Source: an uncultured Aquabacterium sp. (lineage in GTDB: Bacteria; Pseudomonadota; Gammaproteobacteria; Burkholderiales; Burkholderiaceae_C). Taken from it: a stretch of 58,333 bases of DNA. The notes under the pieces are model-generated. The model saw nothing but the letters and a program-made list of their open reading frames with translations. It ran no database searches and was not told the origin of the DNA. Below, piece after piece: positions 33,481 to 41,701 of the stretch (within the stretch, counting starts at the first letter, position 1; the number at the start of each line of letters is the position of its first letter). The DNA is taken from NCBI RefSeq assembly GCF_947366995.1, contig NZ_CANBCC010000019.1, positions 1-58,333 on the forward strand, in the 5' to 3' direction. A program made the position numbers and the translations under genes.

Positions 33481-34248
33481 ATGTCTTCGTTTTCGCGTGG
33501 CAAGGGCCCACGACGTCCGCCGGCTTCGCCGACCTCTATCCGTACTGCGCCGGTGGTCCGGGCCCGACCCCCGGTAACTTGGTCAGCTGACGCATGGGTG
33601 GAAGCCATGCAGCCGACGCTGGCTGACCTGGGGGTGAGTCTGTCACTCGAGCGCCAGACGCTGCTCGCCCGGTACATGGGCATGCTGCAACACTGGAACA
33701 GCACCTACAACCTGACCGCCCTGCGGGACGCGCCGGACATGCTGACGCACCATCTGGCCGATTGCTTGGCGGTGTTGCCCCCCTTGGGGCGGCACCTGGC
33801 GGAGCGTCGTGCTGCTGGCGGCGCCCAGCCGGCTCGCGTGCTCGATGTGGGCAGCGGCGGCGGGTTGCCCGGAGTGGTGCTCGCCATTTGCTGCGACGAC
33901 GTCCATGTGACCTGTGTTGACACAGTGGGGAAGAAGGCGGCCTTCATCCGCCAGGTGGCCGCGGAGCTTCGTCTGCTCGACCTGAAGGCCGAGCACGCTC
34001 GCGTAGAGCAGCTCAAGGCCTCATTTGATGTGGTCACCTCACGAGCGTTTGCCTCGTTGGCGGACTTCGTGGGTCTGACGCAGGCGTTGCTGGCGCCCGG
34101 CGGCGTATGGATGGCGATGAAAGGCAAGCGCCCCGAGGATGAGCAGGCGGCGTTGCCCCGGGAAGTCACCGTGTTTCACGTGGAACAACTGACTGTTCCC
34201 CGGTTGGAGGCGGAGCGCTGCCTGGTGTGGATGCGGAGCGCAGCATGA
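33481..34248 (+). CDS. rsmG: 16S rRNA (guanine(527)-N(7))-methyltransferase
   Basis: RsmG (GidB) methylates G527 of 16S rRNA; loss is linked to streptomycin resistance in other bacteria. The 255-residue protein has an Arg/Pro-rich N-terminal extension (1-35). The fold follows with HWNSTYNLTALRD, the SAM-binding LDVGSGGGLPGVVLA (about 121-135) and VVTSRAFASL. GGAG 6 bases before the ATG supports the start, though a later in-frame ATG (MQPTLADLG) could be used. A parS-like site lies in its 3-prime part and its stop overlaps the next start (ATGA). Confidence 0.96.
   Translation: MSSFSRGKGPRRPPASPTSIRTAPVVRARPPVTWSADAWVEAMQPTLADLGVSLSLERQTLLARYMGMLQHWNSTYNLTALRDAPDMLTHHLADCLAVLPPLGRHLAERRAAGGAQPARVLDVGSGGGLPGVVLAICCDDVHVTCVDTVGKKAAFIRQVAAELRLLDLKAEHARVEQLKASFDVVTSRAFASLADFVGLTQALLAPGGVWMAMKGKRPEDEQAALPREVTVFHVEQLTVPRLEAERCLVWMRSAA
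34172..34187. promoter_or_regulatory. parS: parS site 3, inside rsmG
   Basis: TGTTTCACGTGGAACA fits the known degenerate parS form (reverse complement TGTTCCACGTGAAACA). It is read in rsmG as VFHVEQ. It lies 797 bases from site 2. Confidence 0.85.
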
Positions 34249-35065
34249 ACTCGCCTCAGCGACCCGGTGGCCGGCTGCGTCGTATGGCCTTGTGCACGGG
34301 GCTTCTGGCTGGCGGGGCCATGGCCGTGCTGCCAGCCGGTGTTCAGCCCAGCCGGCCATCAGCCGGGCAGTGGAGGTGCCGCCTCCGAAGGGATGGACGC
34401 CGGACATGCCGCTGTTCGTTGCAGAAGAAGAGCCCGTGACCGGTGGCAAAAGGGCAGCTGAGCCGCGGGGCGGGGCGCCCGTGCGCTCGGTCACACCGGG
34501 CAGTGAGAAAGCGGGGAAGCCCGCTGCGCGTGCGATCACCTCAGCGGCGGCCGAGCCGCGCGAGGCTGGACCGCAGAAAGGCTCGGCTCCCGTCCGGACC
34601 GTCATGAACAAGCCGCGCAGTGAGCCGGGGCATCGACAGGCAGGCCGGGCCGTCGCGCGGGCCGATCTGCGGGGTGGGCCCGCATCGGACCGGAATACGG
34701 CCGCGGCATCGCACGCGCAGCGCGTGGCCAAGCGTGCCGACGGCATGCAGCCGGCGCCGCGCAGGGCCGTGCAGCGGAGTGGGGCGGTGAAGGCCGAGCC
34801 CACCGAGCGGGCGGGTGTGCACCGCAGGCAGGCCCAGGCAGGGCGAGGGCCTGCTCCCCAGCTGACCACCTCGAAGGCGGCGACTCGTCAGCGCGCGCGA
34901 GCCGGCCAGTCGGTGCCGTCGCATACGCCTCCCGCGCGTGCCACCCACGCCTCAATGAAGTCGACAGGCCCGAAGTCCGGGATGGCCGCCAAGCCGGCGG
35001 CGGTGAAGAAGGGCACGCCGCGCAAGGGCTCCGTGCCGGCCGTGCAGCAGAAGCCCCGCCGCTGA
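34245..35065 (+). pseudogene. Exported basic low-complexity protein, apparently frameshifted
   Basis: An ATG overlapping the rsmG stop (ATGA) opens a good signal peptide (MALCTGLLAGGAMAVLPAG after a basic start), but this frame ends after about 64 residues (34439). A second frame, shifted by -1, runs from inside this region to 35065. It encodes VEVPPPKGWTPDMPLFVAEE and then about 220 residues rich in Ala, Arg, Pro, Lys and Gly, strongly basic, ending KPRR. Joined by one base near 34345-34375, the two would give an exported protein of about 270 residues. So either one base is missing (mutation or sequencing error) or the gene is decayed. The function is unknown; the tail is disordered-looking, with no domain I recognise. 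Confidence 0.6.
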
Positions 35066-35077
35066 CCACAGCGGGGC
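35053..35077. other. Hairpin at the end of the frameshifted gene
   Basis: GCCCCGC (35053-35059) and GCGGGGC (35071-35077) pair across the stop codon at 35063-35065. There is no T tract, so it may be a weak bidirectional transcription end between the converging genes. Confidence 0.35.
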
Positions 35078-35116
35078 GCTCCCGAGGCGGCGTGCTCTCG
35101 CCCCGCGGATGCCGGC

Positions 35117-36676
35117 TCAGTGGCCGAGCCGGCGGCGGCGCGCGGCCGTCAGCACACCCAACCCCGCCGCGACAAGCGCCAGGCTGCCCGGTTCGGGAAC
35201 GGGCGCGGCGGCAGTTGCCAGGTGGAACAGCGTGGTCGTGTTGCTGACCTCGTTGGAGAGGCCGAGGTAGTACGCGTTGCCCAGGCGGAAGCCCTTCAGC
35301 CCTTCGGGCGACACGTTGCCTTCGGCGACCAGCATGCGCAGGAAGGTCACGTTGTGCGGGTCGGTGATGTCGAACGCGGCAACCGCGGCCTTGCTCGTGC
35401 GCTCCAGCCCCACGAAGGCGAGGGTGCGGCCGTCGATCTCCATCAGCTCGATGCTTTCCGGCTCGACGCCCTTGTCCCGACTGCGGCCGTCGTCGTAGAT
35501 GCCGAGGGCGATCGCTTCCCGGTCGAGGATCTCGCCGCTGTCGTACACCAGCTGGCCGTCGGCATCCCGGATGGAGAACGACCGGGCGCCGGCCGCATAC
35601 AGGGCGCTCGCTGACGAGTCGGTGTTCGACACACGCAGGTTGGACAGCAAGGTGCCGGACAGGCTCGGATCCACGCTGCTGGCCGCGCTGCGATCGGCAT
35701 CGTCCTCGCGGAAGTCACCCTCGTTGGCCATCACCAGAAAGGTCTGCCCGCCGCGGCTGTAGGTTGCGATGCCGTCCGGCATGTACAGGCCCTTGGCGTG
35801 GACCGACACCAGGCCGATGCTGCCGTCGTTCTTCGGATCGATGCGCTGGCCGGCGACGGCGAAATCCTTCGCACCCAGACCGACGACCTTGTCCACCGTG
35901 CCGCTGGACAGATCCACCACGGCCAGGCCGTTGGCTTCCTGCAGGGTCACGTAGGCCTTGGTGCCGGCTGCGTTCACCGCGATGTATTCCGGCTCGAAGT
36001 TCATGCCCGTATTGACGCGCAGGTGGCCGCCGGTGCGGGGCGCGGCATCCAGGTTGCCCACCGTTGTCACGGTGCCGGTGCCCAGGTGGATGATGCTGAC
36101 GCTGCCGGCCGGATCCAGCGCATGGTTGCCATAGCTGCGGGGAACGCTCCCGGTGGGCGAGGTGAGGGGGCCGTAGTGGCTGTTGGCTGCCTTCACGCCG
36201 CTCTGGCTCGTGTTGTTGGGCGTGCCTTCGTTGGCCACCAGCAGCCGGCTGCCGTCGGGCGTGAACGTGAGCATGTCGGGCAGGGCGCCCACCGTGTACT
36301 GTCCGGTCAGCGCGCGTGTGGCGGTGCGGTAGGTCTGCACGACGCCGGGCAATTCGCGCTGCGTCGGGTGCTCTAGCGCGATCGCCGCGACGCCGTTGTG
36401 GATCGCCACGCTGTTGACGCTGCCCGAGGCGCTCACGTCGATGCGCTGCTGCAGTGCGCCGGTGCGGGCGTCCAGAATGTCGATGCCGCTCACGCCCGAG
36501 ACCCAGATCTCGTTGCGGCCGGCGTCGAAGCTCAGGATCTCGGCGAGGTAGCCGTCGGTACCGGCGTGCTGATGCGTCCAGATCTGGCGAGCGCCATCGA
36601 GCAGGCCGGCGGTGGCGTGGGCGGACAGGGCGGTCAGCGCGGTGCTGACCAGCAGGGAAACACAGGTTTTTTTCAT
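35117..36676 (-). CDS. Choice-of-anchor I domain protein with PEP-CTERM tail
   Basis: A 519-residue exported protein. A signal peptide (1-23) leads into a beta-propeller-like repeat region with the choice-of-anchor I hallmarks: TFTPDGSRLLVANEG, MNFEPEYIAVN, and YMPDGIATYSRGGQTFLVMANEGDFRE, split here by residue positions near 145, 228 and 298. The C terminus is VPEPGSLAL, a hydrophobic helix and RRRR, a classic PEP-CTERM exosortase signal. Related domains occur in phytase-like and extracellular phosphatase-like proteins, but enzymatic activity is not shown. It is oriented against rsmG and parA, which are normally close neighbours. A start with AAAAAAACC upstream, no strong ribosome binding site. 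Confidence 0.88.
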   Translation of the reverse strand: MKKTCVSLLVSTALTALSAHATAGLLDGARQIWTHQHAGTDGYLAEILSFDAGRNEIWVSGVSGIDILDARTGALQQRIDVSASGSVNSVAIHNGVAAIALEHPTQRELPGVVQTYRTATRALTGQYTVGALPDMLTFTPDGSRLLVANEGTPNNTSQSGVKAANSHYGPLTSPTGSVPRSYGNHALDPAGSVSIIHLGTGTVTTVGNLDAAPRTGGHLRVNTGMNFEPEYIAVNAAGTKAYVTLQEANGLAVVDLSSGTVDKVVGLGAKDFAVAGQRIDPKNDGSIGLVSVHAKGLYMPDGIATYSRGGQTFLVMANEGDFREDDADRSAASSVDPSLSGTLLSNLRVSNTDSSASALYAAGARSFSIRDADGQLVYDSGEILDREAIALGIYDDGRSRDKGVEPESIELMEIDGRTLAFVGLERTSKAAVAAFDITDPHNVTFLRMLVAEGNVSPEGLKGFRLGNAYYLGLSNEVSNTTTLFHLATAAAPVPEPGSLALVAAGLGVLTAARRRRLGH

Positions 36677-36822
36677 TTGGTGAGACTGCAGGGCTTGCCA
36701 AGCGGCTGCAGAGGCGGCCGCACGAGCCGGACAGCTTGCGCAGGGCGGGTGACGCGGCCGTGACGGCGGACGGTAAGGCGGGCCCGTGGTTGAGGGAGAG
36801 GGCGCAGGCGATAATCGGCCCC

Positions 36823-37608
36823 ATGCCGCACATCTTCTGCATCGCGAACCAAAAAGGCGGGGTGGGCAAGACCACCACCACCGTGAACCTGGCTGCCGGC
36901 CTGGCCCAGATCGGGCAGCGCGTGCTGATCATCGACCTGGACCCGCAGGGCAACGCCACCATGGGCTCCGGGGTCGACAAGCGGACGCTGGCCCACACCG
37001 TGTACGACGTCCTGCTGGAGCACACGGCCATTGCCGACGCGCGCGTGCGCAGCCCCAAGGGCGGCTACGACGTGCTGGGTGCCAACCGTGAGCTCTCGGG
37101 TGCCGAGATCGAACTCGTCAACCTCGAGCGCCGTGATCGCCGCCTGAAGACCGCCATCGAGGCCGCGGCGGCCGACTACGACTTCGTGCTGATCGATTGC
37201 CCACCCTCGCTCAGCCTGCTCACGCTCAACGGCCTGACCTGCGCCCACGGCGTGATCGTGCCGATGCAGTGCGAGTACTTCGCCCTCGAAGGCCTCACCG
37301 ACCTGGTCAACACCGTCAAGCAGGTGCACGCCAACCTCAACCGCGAACTGCAGTTGATCGGCCTGCTGCGGGTGATGTTCGACCCGCGCATCACGCTGCA
37401 GCAGCAGGTGAGCGAACAGCTCAAGGGACACTTCGGCGACAAGGTGTTCGACACGGTGATCCCGCGCAATGTGCGCCTGGCCGAAGCGCCCAGCTACGGT
37501 GTGCCCGGCGTCGTGTTCGACCCGGCTTCGAAGGGCGCCCAGGCCTTTGTGGCCTTCGCGCAGGAAGTGGTGCAGCGGGTGACGGGCGGCTTGCGTTCGG
37601 CCGCGTGA
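36823..37608 (+). CDS. parA: Chromosome partitioning ATPase ParA (Soj)
   Basis: ParA is the Walker-type ATPase that moves ParB-parS complexes apart after replication. The 261-residue protein starts MPHIFCIANQKGG with the deviant Walker A KGGVGKTTT (11-19). It continues with the A-prime DLDPQGNAT and the Walker B FVLIDCPPS. The length is typical of chromosomal ParA, without the extra N-terminal DNA-binding domain of plasmid types. I chose the ATG at 36823 because the conserved IANQKGG lies directly after it. parB follows after 46 bases. Confidence 0.98.
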   Translation: MPHIFCIANQKGGVGKTTTTVNLAAGLAQIGQRVLIIDLDPQGNATMGSGVDKRTLAHTVYDVLLEHTAIADARVRSPKGGYDVLGANRELSGAEIELVNLERRDRRLKTAIEAAAADYDFVLIDCPPSLSLLTLNGLTCAHGVIVPMQCEYFALEGLTDLVNTVKQVHANLNRELQLIGLLRVMFDPRITLQQQVSEQLKGHFGDKVFDTVIPRNVRLAEAPSYGVPGVVFDPASKGAQAFVAFAQEVVQRVTGGLRSAA

Positions 37609-37654
37609 CCAGCCTGGGCGCGCACGGGCCGTGAAACAGCGGACAATCGCGCCC

Positions 37655-38566
37655 ATGGCGACCAAGAAATCCAAAGGCCTGGGCATGGGCCTGGAGGCCC
37701 TGCTGGGCCCCAAAGTCAGCGACACCCCCCCCGCACCGGCCGGCGAAGGCAATCCGTCGGTGCTCAAGCTCGACCTGTTGCAGCCCGGCAAGTACCAGCC
37801 GCGCACGCGCATGGACGAGGGCTCGCTTTACGAGCTGGCCGAGAGCATCAAGTCCCAGGGCGTCATGCAGCCCATCCTGGTGCGTCCGGTGGGCGAGGGC
37901 CGCTACGAGATCATCGCTGGTGAGCGCCGCTCGCGCGCCGCGAAGCTGGCCGGGCTCGACGAGGTGCCGGTGCTGGTCAAGGCTGTGCCCGACGAGGCCG
38001 CGGCCGCCATGGCGCTGATCGAAAACATCCAGCGCGAAGACCTCAACCCGCTGGAAGAGGCGCAGGGCCTGCAGCGCCTGACGCACGAGTTCGGCCTCAC
38101 GCACGAGCAGGCCGCGCAGGCCGTGGGCCGCTCGCGCAGCGCCGCCTCCAACCTGCTGCGCCTGCTGAACCTGGCCGAGCCGGTGCAGTCCATGCTGATG
38201 GCCGGCGACATCGACATGGGCCACGCGCGGGCGCTCCTGCCGCTGGACAAGGCGCTGCAGATCACGACGGCCAACGAGGTGATCGCGAAGAAGCTCAACG
38301 TGCGTGAAGCCGAGAAGCTGGTGGCCAAGGTGCAGGGCTCTGCCGGCCGCCAGACGCCGCTGCTGCGCGTGAAGGGCGAGAAGTCGCGTGACGTGCTGCG
38401 GCTGGAAGAAGAGCTGTCCGACCTGCTGACCGCGGCCGTGCAGATCCACGTGAAGAAGCGCACCAAGCGCGGCGAGCAGGGCGAGGTCACCATCGCCTTC
38501 GGCAGCCTGGAAGAGCTCAACGGCCTGATCGACAAGCTGCGCGGTGGCGCGACGCCGGCCGCCTGA
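37655..38566 (+). CDS. parB: Chromosome partitioning protein ParB (Spo0J)
   Basis: ParB is a CTP-dependent clamp that binds parS and spreads on DNA. The 303-residue protein starts MATKKSKGLGMGLEALLG, the ParA-stimulating N terminus. It has the CTP-binding motif GERRSRAA (89-96), the box ENIQREDLNPLEEA (123-136) and a helix-turn-helix with GRSRSAASNLLRL (158-170). The C terminus is the dimerisation domain. Three parS sites for it lie 3.4-5 kb upstream, inside mnmG-rsmG. I chose the ATG at 37655; the earlier in-frame start at 37631 has no conserved residues. Confidence 0.98.
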   Translation: MATKKSKGLGMGLEALLGPKVSDTPPAPAGEGNPSVLKLDLLQPGKYQPRTRMDEGSLYELAESIKSQGVMQPILVRPVGEGRYEIIAGERRSRAAKLAGLDEVPVLVKAVPDEAAAAMALIENIQREDLNPLEEAQGLQRLTHEFGLTHEQAAQAVGRSRSAASNLLRLLNLAEPVQSMLMAGDIDMGHARALLPLDKALQITTANEVIAKKLNVREAEKLVAKVQGSAGRQTPLLRVKGEKSRDVLRLEEELSDLLTAAVQIHVKKRTKRGEQGEVTIAFGSLEELNGLIDKLRGGATPAA

Positions 38567-38585
38567 CGCCCGCGCCAGGCAGCGC

Positions 38586-39401
38586 ATGACACCCGCCGAA
38601 CGCTCCGGCCTCCGACAGAAGCTGGGGCGGCTGTGCACGTGGCCCTTGCCGGCCCTGGCCACCTGGGGTGGGGCCTGGGTCCTGGCGCTCGCCTTGAAGG
38701 CGGCCAGCGCCCCGACGTGGGCCTTCCTGGGCCTGCCCACCGCGGCGGGGGCGCTGATCGCCCTGTGGCCTGCCGTGGCCGCCACGCCGTGGCGCCGGGT
38801 GTTCGTGGCCGCCGGTTTCCCGCTCAGCGTGATCGCGCTGGGGCAGGGGGCCGGGCTGCCGGGCTGGCTCTGGCTGCTGCCCCTGGCCGTGCTGCTGCTG
38901 GCCTACCCGGTCAACGCCTGGCGTGACGCGCCCGTCTTCCCAACCCCGCGCGGGGCGCTGAAGGACCTGGCTGCCTGCGCCCCCCTGGCCGACCCGCAGG
39001 GCCGTGTGCTGGACGCGGGCTGCGGCCTCGGCGACGGGCTGCGGGAATTGCGCGCTGCCTATCCGGCGGCCCGGATCGAAGGCGTGGAGTGGAGCTGGCT
39101 GTGGTGGGCGGTGGCCGCGCTGCGTTGCCGCTTTGCGCACGTGCGCCGCGGCGACATGTGGGCCGACGACTGGGCCGGCTGTGCGCTGCTCTACCTGTTC
39201 CAACGGCCTGAAACCATGCCGCGCGCGATGGCCAAGGCCCGTGCCGAGATGCCGGCGGGCAGCTGGTTCGTGAGCCTGGAGTTCGAGGCGCGCGACGAGG
39301 CGGGCCGGGCCTGGGCGCCCCACGCCTGCCTGGCGCTGCCCGGGGGGCGCCCCGTGTGGGTTTACCGCATTGCCGACGGCCGACAGCCCGTCGCGCCCTG
39401 A
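38586..39401 (+). CDS. Membrane-anchored class I SAM-dependent methyltransferase
   Basis: A 271-residue protein with a hydrophobic first half (about 22-110, three to four membrane segments) joined to a compact methyltransferase domain with motif I VLDAGCGLGDGL (141-152) and EGVEWS after it. The second half resembles the short class I methyltransferases of betaproteobacteria. The substrate is unknown. I chose the ATG at 38586 (MTPAERSG), 19 bases after the parB stop, so it probably shares the parAB transcript. The ATP synthase genes that often follow parB in related bacteria are absent. Confidence 0.8.
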   Translation: MTPAERSGLRQKLGRLCTWPLPALATWGGAWVLALALKAASAPTWAFLGLPTAAGALIALWPAVAATPWRRVFVAAGFPLSVIALGQGAGLPGWLWLLPLAVLLLAYPVNAWRDAPVFPTPRGALKDLAACAPLADPQGRVLDAGCGLGDGLRELRAAYPAARIEGVEWSWLWWAVAALRCRFAHVRRGDMWADDWAGCALLYLFQRPETMPRAMAKARAEMPAGSWFVSLEFEARDEAGRAWAPHACLALPGGRPVWVYRIADGRQPVAP

Positions 39402-39448
39402 GGGCAGGCCCAGCCCACTACACTGGGGTCTTGAACGACCCCTCTGCC

Positions 39449-39970
39449 ATGTCGACCCTGCCCGATTCCGCCCCCGCCGCCGTCCAGCCGCCGTTCACCG
39501 CCGAGGTGTTCCGTGCCGCGCTGGGCCAGTTCACCACCGGCGTCACCATCGTGACGGCCCGGGACCCGCAGGGGCAGCTGATCGGCCTGACGGCCAATTC
39601 CTTCAACTCGGTGTCGCTGACACCGCCGCTGGTGCTGTGGAGCCTGTCGCGGCAGTCCACGTCGATGCCCGGTTTCCTGCGCGCCTCGCACTACGCGATC
39701 AACGTGCTGGCGGCCGACCAGCGCCTGCTGGCCGAGCGGTTCGCGCGCAAGGGCATCGACCGCTTCGAGGGCACGCCGTGGCGGGCCGGCCTGACAGGCG
39801 CGCCGCTGATCGACGGCGCCGTCGCCACGTTCGAATGCAGCCACCACGGCCGGCACGATGCCGGCGACCACGTCATCTTCGTGGGCCAGGTCGAGCACTG
39901 CAACCGGCGCGTGGGCGCCGCGCCGCTGGTCTACCACGGCGGCCGCTTCTTCACTGACCTGCCGATCTGA
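39449..39970 (+). CDS. Flavin reductase family protein
   Basis: A 173-residue FMN-binding split-barrel protein of the flavin reductase (HpaC/DIM6) family. Hallmarks are ALGQFTTGVTIVTARD near the start, GLTANSFNSVSLTPPLVLWS near 50, and the C-terminal VGAAPLVYHGGRFF. It supplies reduced flavin to a two-component monooxygenase, but no oxygenase partner is in the window. I chose the ATG at 39449 (MSTLPDSAP). The gene is the last plus-strand member before a minus-strand signalling block. Confidence 0.9.
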   Translation: MSTLPDSAPAAVQPPFTAEVFRAALGQFTTGVTIVTARDPQGQLIGLTANSFNSVSLTPPLVLWSLSRQSTSMPGFLRASHYAINVLAADQRLLAERFARKGIDRFEGTPWRAGLTGAPLIDGAVATFECSHHGRHDAGDHVIFVGQVEHCNRRVGAAPLVYHGGRFFTDLPI

Positions 39971-39988
39971 GCCGGGCTGGCGCGGTCC

Positions 39989-41635
39989 TCAGCGTCCGGC
40001 CGCCAACTGGTCCAGCAGCCTCAGCAAGCGGCCCACATCCAGCGGCTTGGTCAGGTAATCGGCAAAGCCACGTCGGCGGGCTTCGTTGATGAGATCCGGC
40101 ATGGCGTCGGCCGACAGCGCCACGCGCGGCACGCCGGCGGTGGCGGGGTCGTGGGCCAGTGCGTCGGCAATCTCCAGCCCGCTGGCGTCACCCAGGTGCA
40201 TGTCGAGCAGCAGCAGATCGGGTGGAGCGGCCCGGGCCGCGGCGATCGCTTCGCGGCCGGTGTGAGCCACTTCGATGTGCCATTGCGGCCGCATGCGCAG
40301 CACCTGCCGCACCAGCTCCACGTTCACCGGGTTGTCTTCGGCGTAGAGCACCGTGAAGGTGCGCTGCTCGGGGGGGGCGTCGGGCGCGCCGTCCAGATGG
40401 CCGAACTGCGAGCGGCCCCGGGGGGCGTCTTCGGCGGGCTCGGCAGCGGGCAGCCACACCCGGAAGACGCTGCCCTCGCCCGGCCGGCTGCTGACGGTGA
40501 TGCGGCCCCCCATCAGCTCCAGCAGCCGGTGCACGATCACCAGGCCGATGCCGGTGCCCTCCACGCCGGTGCGCTCGGCGCCCAGCCGGTTGAAGGGCTC
40601 GAAGAGATGGGCGATCTGCCCGGCGTCCAGCCCCCGGCCGGTGTCGCTCACGGACAGCACAATGTCCGGCCCGACGGGCATGGCCTCCAGCTGCACGCAA
40701 CCGCCCGGGCGGTTGTACTTGATGGCGTTGGAAAGGAGGTTCACCAGGATCTGCCGCAGCCGCACATGGTCGGCGTGCACCCACAGCGGCGGGTCGGGGG
40801 GCTCGCAGCGGATCTCCAGCCCGGACGCGCTGGCCTGGTTGCTGAGCAGCGCGAGCGCCTCTTCCTGCGCCTGCTGCACCGAGACCGGAGCCAGATGGAT
40901 CGGCATGCTGCCCGCCTCGATGCGCGACAGGTCGAGCACGTCGGTGAGCATGGCCAGCAGGTGGGCGCCGGCACGCTCGATGTGCTGCACGCTGCGCGAC
41001 TGGGTCTCGTTGAGCGGATGGCGGGGGTCGACGCGCAGCAGCTGCGCGAAGCCCAGCATCGCGTTCAGCGGGGTGCGCAGTTCGTGGCTCATGCGCGAGA
41101 GGAACTCGGTCTTGGCCTGGCTGGCGCGCTCGGCGGCCCGCGCCGAGGCCATCGCTTCCTGCAGCTGTCGGCGCTCGGTGATGTCGTCGATGACGGCGAT
41201 GAACTGCACCGGCTCGCCGCTGGCGTTCCGCATCAGCACCACGCTCAACGTCACCCAGACGACCGCGCCATCGGGGCGCAGGTAGCGCTTTTCCAGGCTG
41301 TAGCGGGGGCGCAGGCCCTGCAGCGTGGCTTCCATCTCGGCGGTGCTCACGGCCACGTCATCGGGGTGCGTGAGGTCGAGGATGTGCAGGCCGGTGAGGG
41401 CATCACAGCGGCGACCGACGATCTCGCCGAAGCGCTGGTTGGCCTCCAGCAGCTGGCCGTCGGGGGCCACCCGCGCGATGCCGATGCCGGCGGCCTCGAA
41501 GATCTGCCGGTAGGGGGCGGACGCCGTCAGGCGTTCGCCGTCACACAAGATCGGTGCGGCGCTGGGGGAAAGCATGGCTGGGGGCGAGTCGGTCTGGCCG
41601 CCACCCGCACGGTGTGCCGCGTCTGTGCGCCGCAT
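39989..41635 (-). CDS. PAS-histidine kinase-receiver hybrid sensor
   Basis: A 548-residue soluble hybrid kinase with no membrane segment. A PAS domain (about 43-152, with LEANQRFGEIVG and DITERRQ) leads to HisKA with His184 (SHELRTPLNAML), then HATPase with the N box Asn303 (LLSNAIKYN) and DTGRGL. A C-terminal receiver (about 427-545) has Asp478 in LLLLDMHLGDASG. GGAGGA 7-8 bases before the ATG supports this start over Met21. It lies 66 bases downstream of two diguanylate cyclase genes on the same strand, so a three-gene transcript is likely. Partner regulator unknown. Confidence 0.93.
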   Translation of the reverse strand: MRRTDAAHRAGGGQTDSPPAMLSPSAAPILCDGERLTASAPYRQIFEAAGIGIARVAPDGQLLEANQRFGEIVGRRCDALTGLHILDLTHPDDVAVSTAEMEATLQGLRPRYSLEKRYLRPDGAVVWVTLSVVLMRNASGEPVQFIAVIDDITERRQLQEAMASARAAERASQAKTEFLSRMSHELRTPLNAMLGFAQLLRVDPRHPLNETQSRSVQHIERAGAHLLAMLTDVLDLSRIEAGSMPIHLAPVSVQQAQEEALALLSNQASASGLEIRCEPPDPPLWVHADHVRLRQILVNLLSNAIKYNRPGGCVQLEAMPVGPDIVLSVSDTGRGLDAGQIAHLFEPFNRLGAERTGVEGTGIGLVIVHRLLELMGGRITVSSRPGEGSVFRVWLPAAEPAEDAPRGRSQFGHLDGAPDAPPEQRTFTVLYAEDNPVNVELVRQVLRMRPQWHIEVAHTGREAIAAARAAPPDLLLLDMHLGDASGLEIADALAHDPATAGVPRVALSADAMPDLINEARRRGFADYLTKPLDVGRLLRLLDQLAAGR

Positions 41636-41701
41636 CGCCGGTCCTCCGGTGCCGAGGCGGGAAGGTGGCGGTCCCCGAAACGGCGTGTCGAGCGCACTGT
41701 C

